From: Yponomeuta sedellus
Taxonomy: Eukaryota > Arthropoda > Insecta > Lepidoptera > Yponomeutidae
Reading direction: 5' to 3'
DNA length: 64,000 nucleotides
Assembly (NCBI GenBank): GCA_934045075.1
Contig: OW203740.1
Coordinates: 16,008,944 to 16,072,943 of the forward strand
Each line of letters opens with the position of its first letter. Within the stretch, counting starts at the first letter, position 1. The notes beneath the pieces are model-generated. The model ran no database searches. It saw only the letters and a program-made list of their open reading frames with translations, and was not told the origin of the DNA. Positions 1 through 12,300 of the stretch are shown piece after piece. The translations under genes were made by a program, and so were the position numbers.

Positions 1-125
1 CGTTAGTGAAATTTCGAGAACCTCTTTACAATACTATCTGTGTTACGTACAGGCAGCGACATCTGGCTGAAGTAATTTGCATCACTTGCCGCCCCGAGTA
101 CCTACTTTGCAGTTACTTTTCCAAA
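1..125 (-). repeat. Partial copy of the palindromic tRNA-SINE (family H), leader part
   Basis: Matches the leader region lying outside the tRNA-like core in the copies at 22740-22880 and 51540-51640 (shared words GAAATTTCG, CCTCTTTACAATA, GCAGCGACATCTGGCTGAAG, CCCCGAGTACCTACTTTGCA). Cut by the window edge, so the core is not seen. It lies 3' of gene A. Confidence 0.7.
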
Positions 126-206
126 TAAACTAATATTCTGTAAGTAGCGTTAGTCTGTAATCATTTGAGTCTGAATGTCACTGAAAATGATGTAATAGGT
201 GGATCG

Positions 207-314
207 CTACGCCGGACCTAGCACTATCTGTTGGCTGGCCGTGTGGACAGCAGCCGCGTCGTGCTGAGGCAGAGGAGCGTGCTTCTTCGGGATCAGATCT
301 GTGCAGTGCTTCCA
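207..314 (-). CDS. wun-like: Gene A exon 6 (C-terminal tail and stop)
   Basis: A pyrimidine tract and AG precede the exon start at 314; it reads in phase 0 from WKHCTDLIPKK to ...IVLGPA and stops with TAG at 207-209: 36 codons, 108 nt. The tail is hydrophilic, as expected for a cytoplasmic C terminus. The assignment rests on phase, acceptor quality, and the last exons of genes B and C having exactly the same length; sequence similarity between the tails is weak. Confidence 0.72.
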   Translation of the reverse strand, partial: WKHCTDLIPKKHAPLPQHDAAAVHTASQQIVLGPA

Positions 315-3300
315 CTGAAAATAAAATATGTGGATTTTAAGAATCAAATGAAAATACTAAAGTTAGTAAATCTTCTTATATTGCACCAACGGAGGAGCAA
401 TGTGATTGTGGAGCCTCATCGCAATCCATGGTGCACCTGCTCCAATGCCCATTGTGCCGTCACACCTGCACTCTGGAGGACCTAATAGAGGCCAACGCTG
501 CTGCAATTGCAGTAGCCAACTATTGGGCAGGAAAAATATAGACTGGTCGAATCGCTGACACGAAAAGAAGAAGAAGAAGTAAATCTTCTATAATATAAAA
601 ATGAATCGCTGAATGTGTTGGTAAGCGCAAATCTCGAGAGCAGCTGAACCGATTTCACTAATTCTTTTTTCAAGAATATTCCTTGAAGTACGAGGATGGT
701 TCTTACGGAGAGAAAAATTAAAGAACCGACTGTTAGGCGGTACGAAGTTTGCTGAGTCAGCTAGTTTTTAAAACAATAATAAATTCCACACAACATAATC
801 ACTTGCCCTGGTCCCAAACTAGGGTACCCTTGAGCTATGGTCACCAGGCAGTGACATCACAATTTCCAATACTCTCTTGAAAAGACACCTGCATCTGACT
901 TGTTGTGTTCATTAATTCGTAGTTTTTGCGCTACTTTCAATTAAACATTTTGACTTTGTCTTTACTCAGTTTCTACGCTAATTGTATAGATAATTTATCC
1001 AAAAATCTTCAAGCTACCGCCACCAATAACACGCCATATTTACTCACTCATACGGTGTCTATGTCTGTCTAACGTCTTATCTTCTTCTTCTCCTTCAGGC
1101 TATATTATGTAGTCCACTGCTGGACATAGCCCTTCCCTAATGAGCGCCATAGCGCCCTGTTTTCAGCTTGCCGCATTCAGAATCTGCCGGCAGTATTTCG
1201 CACAGATCGTCATCTCACCTGGTCGGAGGGCGTCCTACACTACGTTTGCCGAGTCGTGGTCTCCAATCAAGAACACGCTTACTCAAACGGCTGTCAGTTC
1301 TTCGCGAGATATGGTCAGCCCACTGCCACTTCAGCTCGCTAATTCTCTGAGCTATGTCGATAACTTTGGTTCTCTGTCGGATGGATTCGTTCCTTCAGAG
1401 AAACTCAGAGCATAGCTCTCTCCATAGCTCGCTTGCGTCTTATCTACTTACAACAAAATAAGCAACGACAGTTCCCATGGTGTAGCCGGCTAGCACGTCG
1501 CTCCAGTGGTGCTTGTAGTCGGAGACTCGTGACAGCATGCAGAACCAGCTCAGCATCAGCAGCACAAACTGCAGCATGTGTCGCAGGACGCGGGTGCCTC
1601 CCCAGGTCATGCGCTTCTCCAGGTAGAACTGGGGAGAAGGTTTGTTAGTTGTTAACGGCCTCGTTATTTTGTTCAATTTTCTTTTAGTTCCATTTTGGTT
1701 TTGAGGTTCGGTTTTAGGTCTGTTTTGTTTCCACTTTGATGGAATGGTCAGAGCACTGCTGGTTTTTGATGTGCCATCCTGACACGAGCTATAAAGAGTT
1801 AATGATTGTGCGTATGTACTCGTATGTTGCATTAAAATATGTGTGATGCATTGAACGGTAGATAGATAGATAGATAGATAGATACATAGATAGATTGAAT
1901 AGTCTTCTTCATTGTATGTACACCAGGAATAACATAAAACTTAACATAGTACAATTGACGGACTTATTATTAAAAGTAATTTCTTTCAGACAACCATTGA
2001 CGGTAAAGTAGCTACTTAAAGACAGAGAGTCGGTACACTAAACGTTAATAAAGAAGATGTTTTTATATTTAACACATTAAATAAACCTATAGTTAAAAAT
2101 ATGAAGAAGGAAAATTTTAGTAAGGAAAAACAAACCTAAAGTGAATGGCACTATTCAAAGAAAATGATCTATATCAACCCTAGTATGTCCCCACCGCTGG
2201 GGCACGGGTCTCTTCCTGCATCGCAAGACGGTTAGGTCATACTTCACCACGGGGGCCAAGTCAGGGTTCGTGAAGAATTGAAAGACAGTGGCGGGCCTTA
2301 CTGTCAGAATTAGCCAAGCCGCCCATAGGGCCTCTGAAATGGCTTAGCAACTGCCATTACATGACAGCCGGCACCAACGCCTTGACGTGCCTTGCGAAAC
2401 ATGGAAACGCTCGGAAAAAATGCCAGTAGCGGTAGTCACGGGAGTTGTTATTTAACTCAAGTGATGGATTCCAATACGGTTAGGTCACAAACGCAAGAAG
2501 ATGAAACATAAAAGTACATTACACAACTAGGGTGGTAATACAAAGTAAGGCCGAGATCGCAGAAGTTTGCGGCCCGAGCTGCAAGCGAGGGACGTAAATA
2601 TGTGATCGAGAGCTTTCTTTATTACCTCCCGTGTTGTGTACATCTTTTTATGTCTACACTTGGCCAGAAAGCGGCTTTTTCCGTACGCGCAGCGTGCGGA
2701 AAAGGCCACTTTATTGCCAGGTGTGGCATAAAAGGTATTACAGGACTTAGGTACTTACAGCTAGGAACATCATGCTAAAGGCAGAGGTGGCCGAGTGTCC
2801 ACTGAGGAAAGAGCGGCGCACGTCAACAAATCGATCGCTTTGGGGCCCGGTGCATTCAAAGTCGGTAGCCTGGATGTAGCGGCCCTGCCATTCCGGGGAC
2901 GAGCAGTTCACGGACGGTTGGCAGATCTGGAGAAAAGAAGGGGACAATGGCTATTAACTATGTTAGTAACTAATTTTTGATAACTTTTATCTTTTAACCT
3001 CATTTCAATTTAATTTTTGTGGAAGTAATTCAGTTATTTTATTTGATTCGGTCATTTCTGCTGTTACGTATCTCTGAAAATATAGTAAACATACATTGCT
3101 TTTGGCCCCACACTAGGATACCCTGTGTCGTGGAAACCAGAACCAACGACATCACAAACATGTAAACATCCAAGACCTGGGTTTTTTTTTTCTTGTCCCC
3201 AGCCAGGGTTCGAACCCGGGACCCTTGCATGGTAGGCAGATGCGCTACCGCTGCGCCAGAGGTCATCAATTGTTCGTCAATATCAGTTGGAATACCAAAG

Positions 3301-6300
3301 ATCTCTTAGACCCTGATTTTACCTAGATAAGCTAAATACGTACCTAGGTTATTCGTACACTCTGTGTACCATTTAGCTTATGATAAAAATTATAGACTGT
3401 ATATAAAAAATATTGTCTTCGCGGACACTCTGGTGCCAATGATGACTCCGGGTATAGCTTGCAAATCCTTATTACATATTTAGTTGAAATAATGAAAATA
3501 TACAGGAACGAAATTGGTGCCTTACGTGGCGAGACGGAGAGGTTTTATGATAAAAACAAGGTAGGTAATCCAAGAAAAAAGTAAAACACCTGCGCTATCT
3601 GTTTAGCAAAGCGATCGTGGGTTCTGGATTATCAGGCTTAAACAATTATAATAATGATGAGAAATTTAAAATTAAATTAACATGACAAAACTACTACTTG
3701 ATAACATGATTATGTTTTCAAATTATTATTATTTAAATAATTTAATATGACTAAATTAAATTATTTGAATTAAACTTTTACACATAATGGATTTTGCTAA
3801 TACTAATCATAATCTGAATTGGTTTTTAATTTATATTATGGATACAAACTATTATTTCACTGTTTAATAATGCATGAATATTTTTTAATATGAAAGTGTT
3901 AGCTAAAAAAGGCTTAAAATAAATAAATAATTATTCTCAATAAAATAAAGAACTCGTGTAATAGAAATTGTCTTCAAAGTTATCTTTTGAACTCTTTTAA
4001 ATAAAGTGAGCTTTACACATTTTTAAATCTTCTAACATGTTTTGGACCGAACGCTGCGCCTGCTATCAGTAGTTTATTGCAAAAAATATCAATGACCTAA
4101 CCTACCTAATAACCTGTCTACTACTTGGTTATTTATCAGTGCTCTTACGATATAACAATTTATTTGTTTGTGATCGACCTAAAATAATAAAATAATGAGC
4201 TTATTTTGTACACCTTATCAAAGGTCTATAAACTTAGTAAACCTCTAAAAAAATCCCAGAAATGGTTTGTTTTGACGTTATGGTCAATGTATAGGTACGT
4301 TACTCTTTTTAGTTTAAAAACAATACAAATTGTATCATATGTTAAACGAATACACCTCTAGTGTCTTACGATTTCCAACAGGTACAAAAGGTCTGTTGAG
4401 CATTTTTTTTCAATTATCATTATCGTCGTCGTCGTCAGGCTTTACTAGTCCACTGCTGGACATAGCCCTCCTCTAATGAGCGCCACAACGCCTTGTCTTC
4501 AGCTTGCCGCATCCAGCATCTGCCTGCAGTTTTTCGCAGATCGTCGTCCCACCTAGTCGGAGGGCGTCCTACACTACGTTTGCCGAGGCCTAGTCTCCAC
4601 TCAAGAACACGTTTACTCCAACGGTTGTCGGTTTTTTGGGAGATATGACCACCCCACTGCCACTTCAGCTTGCTGATTATCCTAATTATCATATAAAGAA
4701 CGGAAATAAAACTTATAAAACCTATTTAGAGGCTAAAAATTTCACCCATGGGTGAAATTTTTAGCCTCTAAATAGGTTTTTAAATTTGTCCTTAGCACGG
4801 GTTAGTGCATTAAAAATAAAAATGGAAATAAAACTTTTAAGAAGTCAACACCTATGTAGTTAAGTTTTCTTTGTCTGTAAGAATGTATGAACGTGCGCAA
4901 ACTATCGCAAACTACTCGATAGTGGTTCGCCACGTTATTCACGTACGTGAATAAACTCATGCTTGAATCCCGCAGAGGTTGGCAGAGTCCAGGATTTCCC
5001 ATTTGCCACGAAACTGAGAAACCTCTTTTGCTTCTCTTAAGTTCTTATCTCTTTCTTTTCGACCAAAACTTCAAAATATGACTGACTCAAGTGCTCATAA
5101 ATCAATTTTGTTTTCAACGTAACCACAGCACCAGTTCCTTCTTTCTTTTTTGAAGTCAATTTATTGTTTAAAATATATTTAAACAAATTATATGTGAGAC
5201 ACTCTGTATGTATCCTATCTTATGTATGTTCTACTCTCATCTTCATTTATTTTTGTCGTCCTAAGGTTGTTCGGAAGAGAACGCTTTTAGCGATAACACC
5301 GCCGATAGTGGACTTTAATCATTGATGTGCCATAAGGGACTTCTAACCGGGTAATATTTTTACTGCAATACGTGGCCGACAACTATTGGAGTCTTTCTCT
5401 AACACGTGAGTAGGAGAGGGACGTGGGGACATCAGTAGTTGCCGGCCACATATTGCAGTGAAAGAAGAAGCCCCTATAAAGAGTTATTATGCAGACTAAA
5501 TATGAAGAATGAATGAATGAATTAAGGCGGAAACACATTATTAACACGCCACGCGACCCGACGAAACGCGACGCGTGTTGAGTCGAATCAAATTGTACTA
5601 TTTTCTATGACTAGAATCACACTTTGAACATCCGACGCGACCCTATGCGCACGGTAATTGCACGGTGTACATCGGGTGTCGGCACATCGCGTCGGGTCGC
5701 GTTTTAATAATGTGTTTCCGGCTTTATGAAGTTTCTAGTTGAATTTAGAATGGCGCACAGCTTCGAAATTGCTTCGACCTTTATTTAAACCTGAGAAAAC
5801 CTTTCGTAGCAACGGTTCAAAGTAAATACAGTTAAGGTCAATCGGCTATCGACCGCTAAAGTTTATGTCGTTGATATTAGAGTAGCGATAACGTTATCTA
5901 TGTTGACGGATGATGATAGATTTTAGTTTACATAAATTATTTACCACGTTTGGTCGAAAATATGGCAGAGATAGCCTTGTTTGAAGATGACTCGCGGCAG
6001 ATTTTTTAGAGGAGGCCATAAAACTACCTTTATGATGCAAACACTGGTACACATACGGCATTATACACCGTGAAGCAAAATGAAGGTGCCTTAATAAACG
6101 CTATCGAATACGCTTGTAATGGTGCAAACTTCTTTACACCATTTTTTTTGCACTAGCCGGGGGCATCCGGTAATTTTTTTTAAGGATTAAAAGGCTTTAT
6201 GAAAATGGGGTTTTTTTTGGGATTTTACTATTAGCATTAGTACATGCTAGATGTTACCACTGACAGCTTGTAAAAGTTGATTTTAGAAATAAAACTAAGA

Positions 6301-9300
6301 TTAGGGTCTTATATGCGAATTGCAAAAACGTTCGGGTTTTTACCACTAAGAGCTGGTTTTACTCGAAAATTTTGGGAATAAATAAATAAATATTCATGGA
6401 CATATTACACAGATCTCGTTAGCCGTATACTAAGTACAACTAAATGACTTGTGTTATAGGTGCTCTATATGTTATTTAACTCGACGATGAATTTAATCCA
6501 ATAAATACATAGATAACATCCAAGACCCGAGACAAACACGGAAAGTTCGCCTTAGTTTGACCCGGCCGCGGATCGAACCCGAGATCTTCGGTTTTACAGT
6601 CAGCGTGCCAAACCGCTGCGCCACCGAGGCCGTCTGAATTACTGTAATTCGTGCATTTACAGAAATATATAATACTCACATCAAAGAAGTGCGGCCGCGG
6701 CCGGCCAATGACGTTCTTGGCGGTGTTAGCGGTGAGCTCCACGAAGCTGAAGCCCAGCAGGAAGGAGACATAGGCACAGTAGAAGCCCTGCACCCACGCC
6801 GGCACGCGTACGCCGAGGCAGCGCGGCGCCTCGCCCGACCGCCGAAGTAGACTCCATTCGCAGATGACCATCTGAGGAGGTGAAATATGCAGACATCTTC
6901 AAATCTGCCTCCTCTTATGGTGCCTCACCGACTAGAGAAGGTGGGCAGTCAGCTTTGCGTATAGCAAAGCAAGCTCTGTGTGTTAAATAATTTATCTATC
7001 TATGTCTGTCTTCCGCAAGGCGGAAGAGCGCGGCAGATATCGGTTCCGGTCCACTCCTGTAGGTCTCTTAAACTCTTGCCAGCGATTATGTTTTAGGGAT
7101 GTCATCAAATTAAATTAACGGTTATATTATTTTTAATGCACAAGCCCGTGCCAAGGACAATTTTAAAAACCTATTTATATTCTAAACATTCCACCCATGC
7201 CGGGATTCGAACCCGCGACCTCTGGCTATCCGTACCAGCGCTCTTTCCAACTGAGCTAATGGGCGACTCACCGGCATCAGTGAAATTTCGAACCTCTTTA
7301 CAATATTCTCTGTATTACGTACAGGCAGCGATCGCGGTCGTGGTCGCGGGTTTGAATCCCGGCATGGGTGGAATTTTTAGCCTCTAAATAGGTTTTTAAA
7401 TCAACGGTGTTATAAAAACATGTTTCATGGAAGTCTTTGCCACCGCCTATTCAAATTGCATTGAGGAATGTTGTAAGTAATGATAAATAAGACTGCAAAG
7501 GCCTTGTTTCTAAAAATACGATGCCACTACGCGCCAAAAATAGTTCATAAAATTAGCTGTAACGTCTTTTCCTTGTAAAATCTCCTCTACAGACTATTAA
7601 TATTAGCATTTATCAAGTGTTGTTGAACTATCGAATGTTGATTTACGCGAAAAAATCTGTTTCTAACATAAAATTTAATAAAATGTTGGTTTCATGCAGA
7701 GCACTGATTGAGAAATTAAATGAATTTATTGTGACATTTTTATTTTATTTTTTTTATTTATTTTCCACACAGCTTACTATTTTTACAGGGTATAGCCCTA
7801 ATGCAATATTGAAGACACACAAAACAAGAACAACATATCCTTAACATATAACATTTACATACAGGCACATACATTGCTTCCGGCCCCACGCCAGGATACC
7901 CCGTGTCGCGGAAACCAGAAACAACGACCTCACAAACATGTAAAAAAAAAAAGAATTTACATTCTATTTGCTAATTGTCAATGTACAATGAAAAAGTAAG
8001 CCGCTGCCTTCGGGCCTTAGTGTGGTGGAGAAAAAGGCAGCGGACAAACAAACTTCACGCTGACCATCTTTTTTCCAGACAAGACGTAAGAGTTTTGCAG
8101 CAGAAAACTAGTTTTCAAACAATGTCCGTTCTTAAATTAGTTTTAGCTTCTACCATTTTTTTTTTGTCTTTTTGGACTCAAAAACGTTGTTTTTCCTGAC
8201 AAACTAGTAATGGCGGTTATCAACGCGGAGTCCAGATAGAAGTGTGAAGGTCAAAGCATGTCTGGTGATCCCTCCTTTCCTAATATCAGTTTTATGGCCA
8301 GATAATCAGACATCGCTTCGCATTGCGGATAATTTTCCGCTTTAGCGAAGCGTAGGAAGTATGCAGTCTCTAGTTATGGTAAACTGCCGTTTCCTATGTA
8401 TTTTGTAATCAACCTTTGATAACCTTTATTGCAAAGGAGCAATTGGTTGATTACGTCACGATTAGAACTCCGGACAATTAGAAAATGGATAGGCTAGTTG
8501 CATCAGCTTGCTGAGAGTGCGGAAAAGCTGGAGTAAGCCTCAGCCCATGTAAAGTCCAGCAAAGGTTAACTAGTGACGTCAATATGGCGTTATCGTGTAT
8601 TTGTTTGGGAAGAGAAGTGGGTCTGCGTTTTACATTTATCGAGTTCCTCCATACCATGTATTAGTTAGAGATGAAAAGTTGGCCTACTTTTTACTCAAAT
8701 TTATGTTTTGACGAGATCTAAATTCTCATGCGTTGGCAAATGAGAATTGGTCGGTTTTACACCGAACGATAACCGTACCTACTTAGGGCACACATTTAAA
8801 GCGCTTCGCGGAGCTAACAGCGCCACCAATGAAATTCTATTTTAATATGAAGCCCGCCAATTGTACAATCTTTACTGGTACAATACAGCATTTAATAATA
8901 ATAATAATGAAATAAAAATTATACCTAATACTGGTTTATACTACGTGGTTATTCTAAAAGCGAACATCACAAATCTTAACGACTCTGACAACTATGTTTA
9001 GAACCTACAGTCTAGAACCTAGGATCAACAACTTTAATCGATTTCCGCTAAAACGGCCATTTTTGGCAAAACTGCTCTAAGGTCCTAGATTATTGGACCT
9101 AGGTTCTTGTCAGTAGATTCTAAAAAGAGCTACTGTAGGTATTAAGAGATACGTTTTTTTTCTATTTGTGGCGCCACTAGTTGGCACCGCGTAGCGCCTT
9201 AAGGGTGTGTACAGTGCAGTACGGTTAACGTTCGATGTAAAACCGACCGACGGTTGGCGTGAGAATTTGAATTCCGTCAAAACATAAATTTATAAAGTAT

Positions 9301-12300
9301 AATTATATTATTTTTAATGCACTAACCCGTGCTAAGGACAATTTTAAAAAACCTATTTAGCTCAGTTGGAAAGAGCGCTGGCACGGATAGCCAGAGATCG
9401 CGGGTTCGAATCCCGGGATGGGTGGAATTTTTTAGCCTCTAAATAGGTTTTTTTTAAAGTAAGTTAACTTTTCGTCTGTAACTAATACATGGTACGTAGA
9501 AAATCTACAAAGTTAAAAGATATCGTACAACTGCAAAGGGTAACTCTAGGCACACAAACTTAAGCGCGAATGTGGTGAAGGTATCATCCTTCTACGTTAC
9601 ATTTATAAATAAAGTATTCTGTGGTAGAGAAAACGCCTCTAGAAGTGTTTAAGTGTAATCATGTTTTTTCAATAACTAAGCTAATAATAATAATAGTAAT
9701 AAATAATACTCACGGTGACAAAGGGTAGCCCCAGGCACACAAACTTAAGCACGAATGTGGTGATGGTATCGTCCTTGTACGGGAACATGAGGCTCTCATC
9801 GCCGCAGAAGAAGCCGCGCTGGAACGGGTACCAGTAGAGGTCCGAGGCCAAGATGCATAGCGTCACTGAAAGATGGAATTTATTACAAACGAGAACTTGC
9901 ACTCATCATAATCTTCAGCGATTTGATGACCACTGCAGGAAATAGGTCTCCCTTATGGTTTTCCAAGCTTCACGGTCTTGTGCCGTCCGCAACCAGGGAT
10001 TCTCGGTCACCGTAACCAGAGCCATCTCGTCAAGGGCCTGCCCACGCTACGTGATCCGGTCCGTGGTCGCCAGGTCAGAACACTTTTTCGCCTCAACGGT
10101 CATCAGTTCTTCAAGCTATGTGCCCCGTCAGCTGAGCAATTCTTCTAGCTATATCAGTAACACGGGTTCTTCTGCAGATGTACAGTTTGGCAGATCCATA
10201 AAATAGGCAAAAAAGTGTATACTCCAGTCCATGAAATAGGCAGAAAAGTATATCACCTATGGGACTATACATTCCATAAAGCAGTGTTAGCGTAGCAGTT
10301 GAATGGCGGCTTCCCATTCGCGACGTCATGGGTGTTTGGGTCGCAATCAAACATAAGTTTATAGATATTAATGGACTGTATTAGTAATAAAAATAAAACA
10401 TTGACTAAGACATCTTAATAGTTCTAGGTGAAGATGCATAGTGACAAATAACAAAACACAACTATTTCAAATAAAAAGAAAATTAACCTTTTTAGTATGT
10501 GCCATGCACCTTCTTGCTGTACTGTCTCGTACATATTCCACAGCACGGAAAACTTAAATATCGTGGAAGAACTTAAATTAATACTATTATTATACAACAT
10601 CTATTGGAAGTCATACAATTTATAAATTCTAGTCTTCTTTTACAATAGACCCTAATAGTAAGTACCCCTGATCGCAAGTGCACGCACTTTGCCATCCGCA
10701 CAAGGAAAAAATAAATCAACAATTCTGGCCATAGGCCCACCTAAAGGTGTAATCTTTAAAAATGCAATTTATATGTAATGGAAATCGATCTGTTAAATCA
10801 CGAATGGTTTATAGAATAAATAGTGAATTATTTACAATATAAGCAACAAGCTTCAATAAATCGGCAGAAACCCATGACAGAGTGACTTTAAAATCGGTAA
10901 AGAAATCTACATTATTTAAACATATTATTATAAACATTATACGCCTTGGATTAATCAAACAATAGACCTTATTAATTAACTATGTCAACAGAAAATTATC
11001 ATTGAAATACTAGGCGTAGTATTTTTTATAGGATTAACTCATGACTTTAAACATAGGTAGTAGGTCAATGGTTGCCTTGTCGTAAGTATCTAGAACTTTC
11101 AGATAGAAACAAAAGTCAGAAACTTTATTAGAAGCGTCAGAAACCCCGACAATATTAACAGATTATACTTCACAAGTATCTAAAATTCTTTTAACGGTAA
11201 TACATTCTAATACATAGACAAATATTTGTTATTGTGCACCATTTGCGCAATGTGAAAACACCTTAACAAAACATTAATTTCTTCTTAGTTTGCGACAATT
11301 CGCGCTAATAATTGCTTGAAATATATCATCAAGATAAGTTTTCTTCACCAATGTGTCAATGGCCAGAGGAAAATCATTCATACACCTAAAAGCCAATTCT
11401 AAAACGAAACCATTTATCATTTGCAGGATCCAAGCCAGCCGCTCGGATTAAATTAATAATTAAAAAGAAAAGATTGATGCCATCGGTCTGTTCACTAACA
11501 CAAAATTGAGTGCAATTTCATTTTATAAAAATTGCATTGAAGCGTCGAAAGCTACTATTTTTGCGAGTTTTTAAACGAGTTTTATGAACCTCATGTGTGA
11601 GACAATGGTTTGCCGATAACCCTGATGCTGCAGGACCAGAGTCACGAACGGTTCCCGCGACGACATAACCGAAACGCGTATTTTGCAGGAAAAGCTCACC
11701 CGGGACAACAGGCAGCTGTTCAGATAAAAGAATCTGGAAGAATATATCACAGCCCAGCAACATGCTTATCTTGTCACACACATTGAAGTTCTGGTCGGCC
11801 AGCCTAACATTGGTAGGCAAATCCAAATGCCTTGTCCTCATTTCAAATTGTGGCATATTAAAAGTAATAGACCTTATAATTTGGCATGTCACAGGCATGC
11901 TAAAATCATTTGCAGTAGCATGCACATTTAAAGTGGTTTGTTCAGTGGTCTTACCTACACTGTCACCCACACCAGTGATTATAGAATCACTATGCTGTAG
12001 CTCACAGCCAAGACGTTCAGCAACCTCAGAAAGCATAAAAGAAACCTGGCTCCCTGAGTCCAAAAGCGCTCGAACAAAAATAGGTTGTCCATATTTATCA
12101 TAAAGTTTAACCTTCACAGTTGGAAGCAAAACATTGTCAGAAACATTAGCTAGTAAGCTTGCCTGTCCTGAATTCTTAATAGAGGGAATAGCCCTTTCAT
12201 TACAAGGAGTAATATACTCTGTTGTTGTATGGGAAATAGCGCCTTCACCATGATAGGGAGTAGCAACTTGAGCAACGTGGGTAATGGACCCTTGTGATGT

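Noticed and set aside
1629..1832. Extension of the gene A exon 5 frame upstream to 1832
   Set aside because: It lies upstream of the TCTCCCCAG acceptor and has no family similarity; intron sequence.
1858..1896. CRISPR-like or regulatory array
   Set aside because: Simple tetranucleotide repeat in an animal intron; there are no spacer-separated repeats anywhere in the window.
5960..6180. Upstream exon of gene A or a transposase gene
   Set aside because: Stops interrupt every frame and no motif is recognisable; listed only as a decayed stretch.
6476..6679. Extension of the gene A exon 3 frame into 6476-6679
   Set aside because: It runs past a good GTGAGT donor into a tRNA-derived SINE; intronic read-through.
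11762..12103. Plus-strand frames across the BEL region (11762-12103, 13262-13501, 13702-14089)
   Set aside because: Shadows of the minus-strand Gag-protease frame or its leader; no domains.
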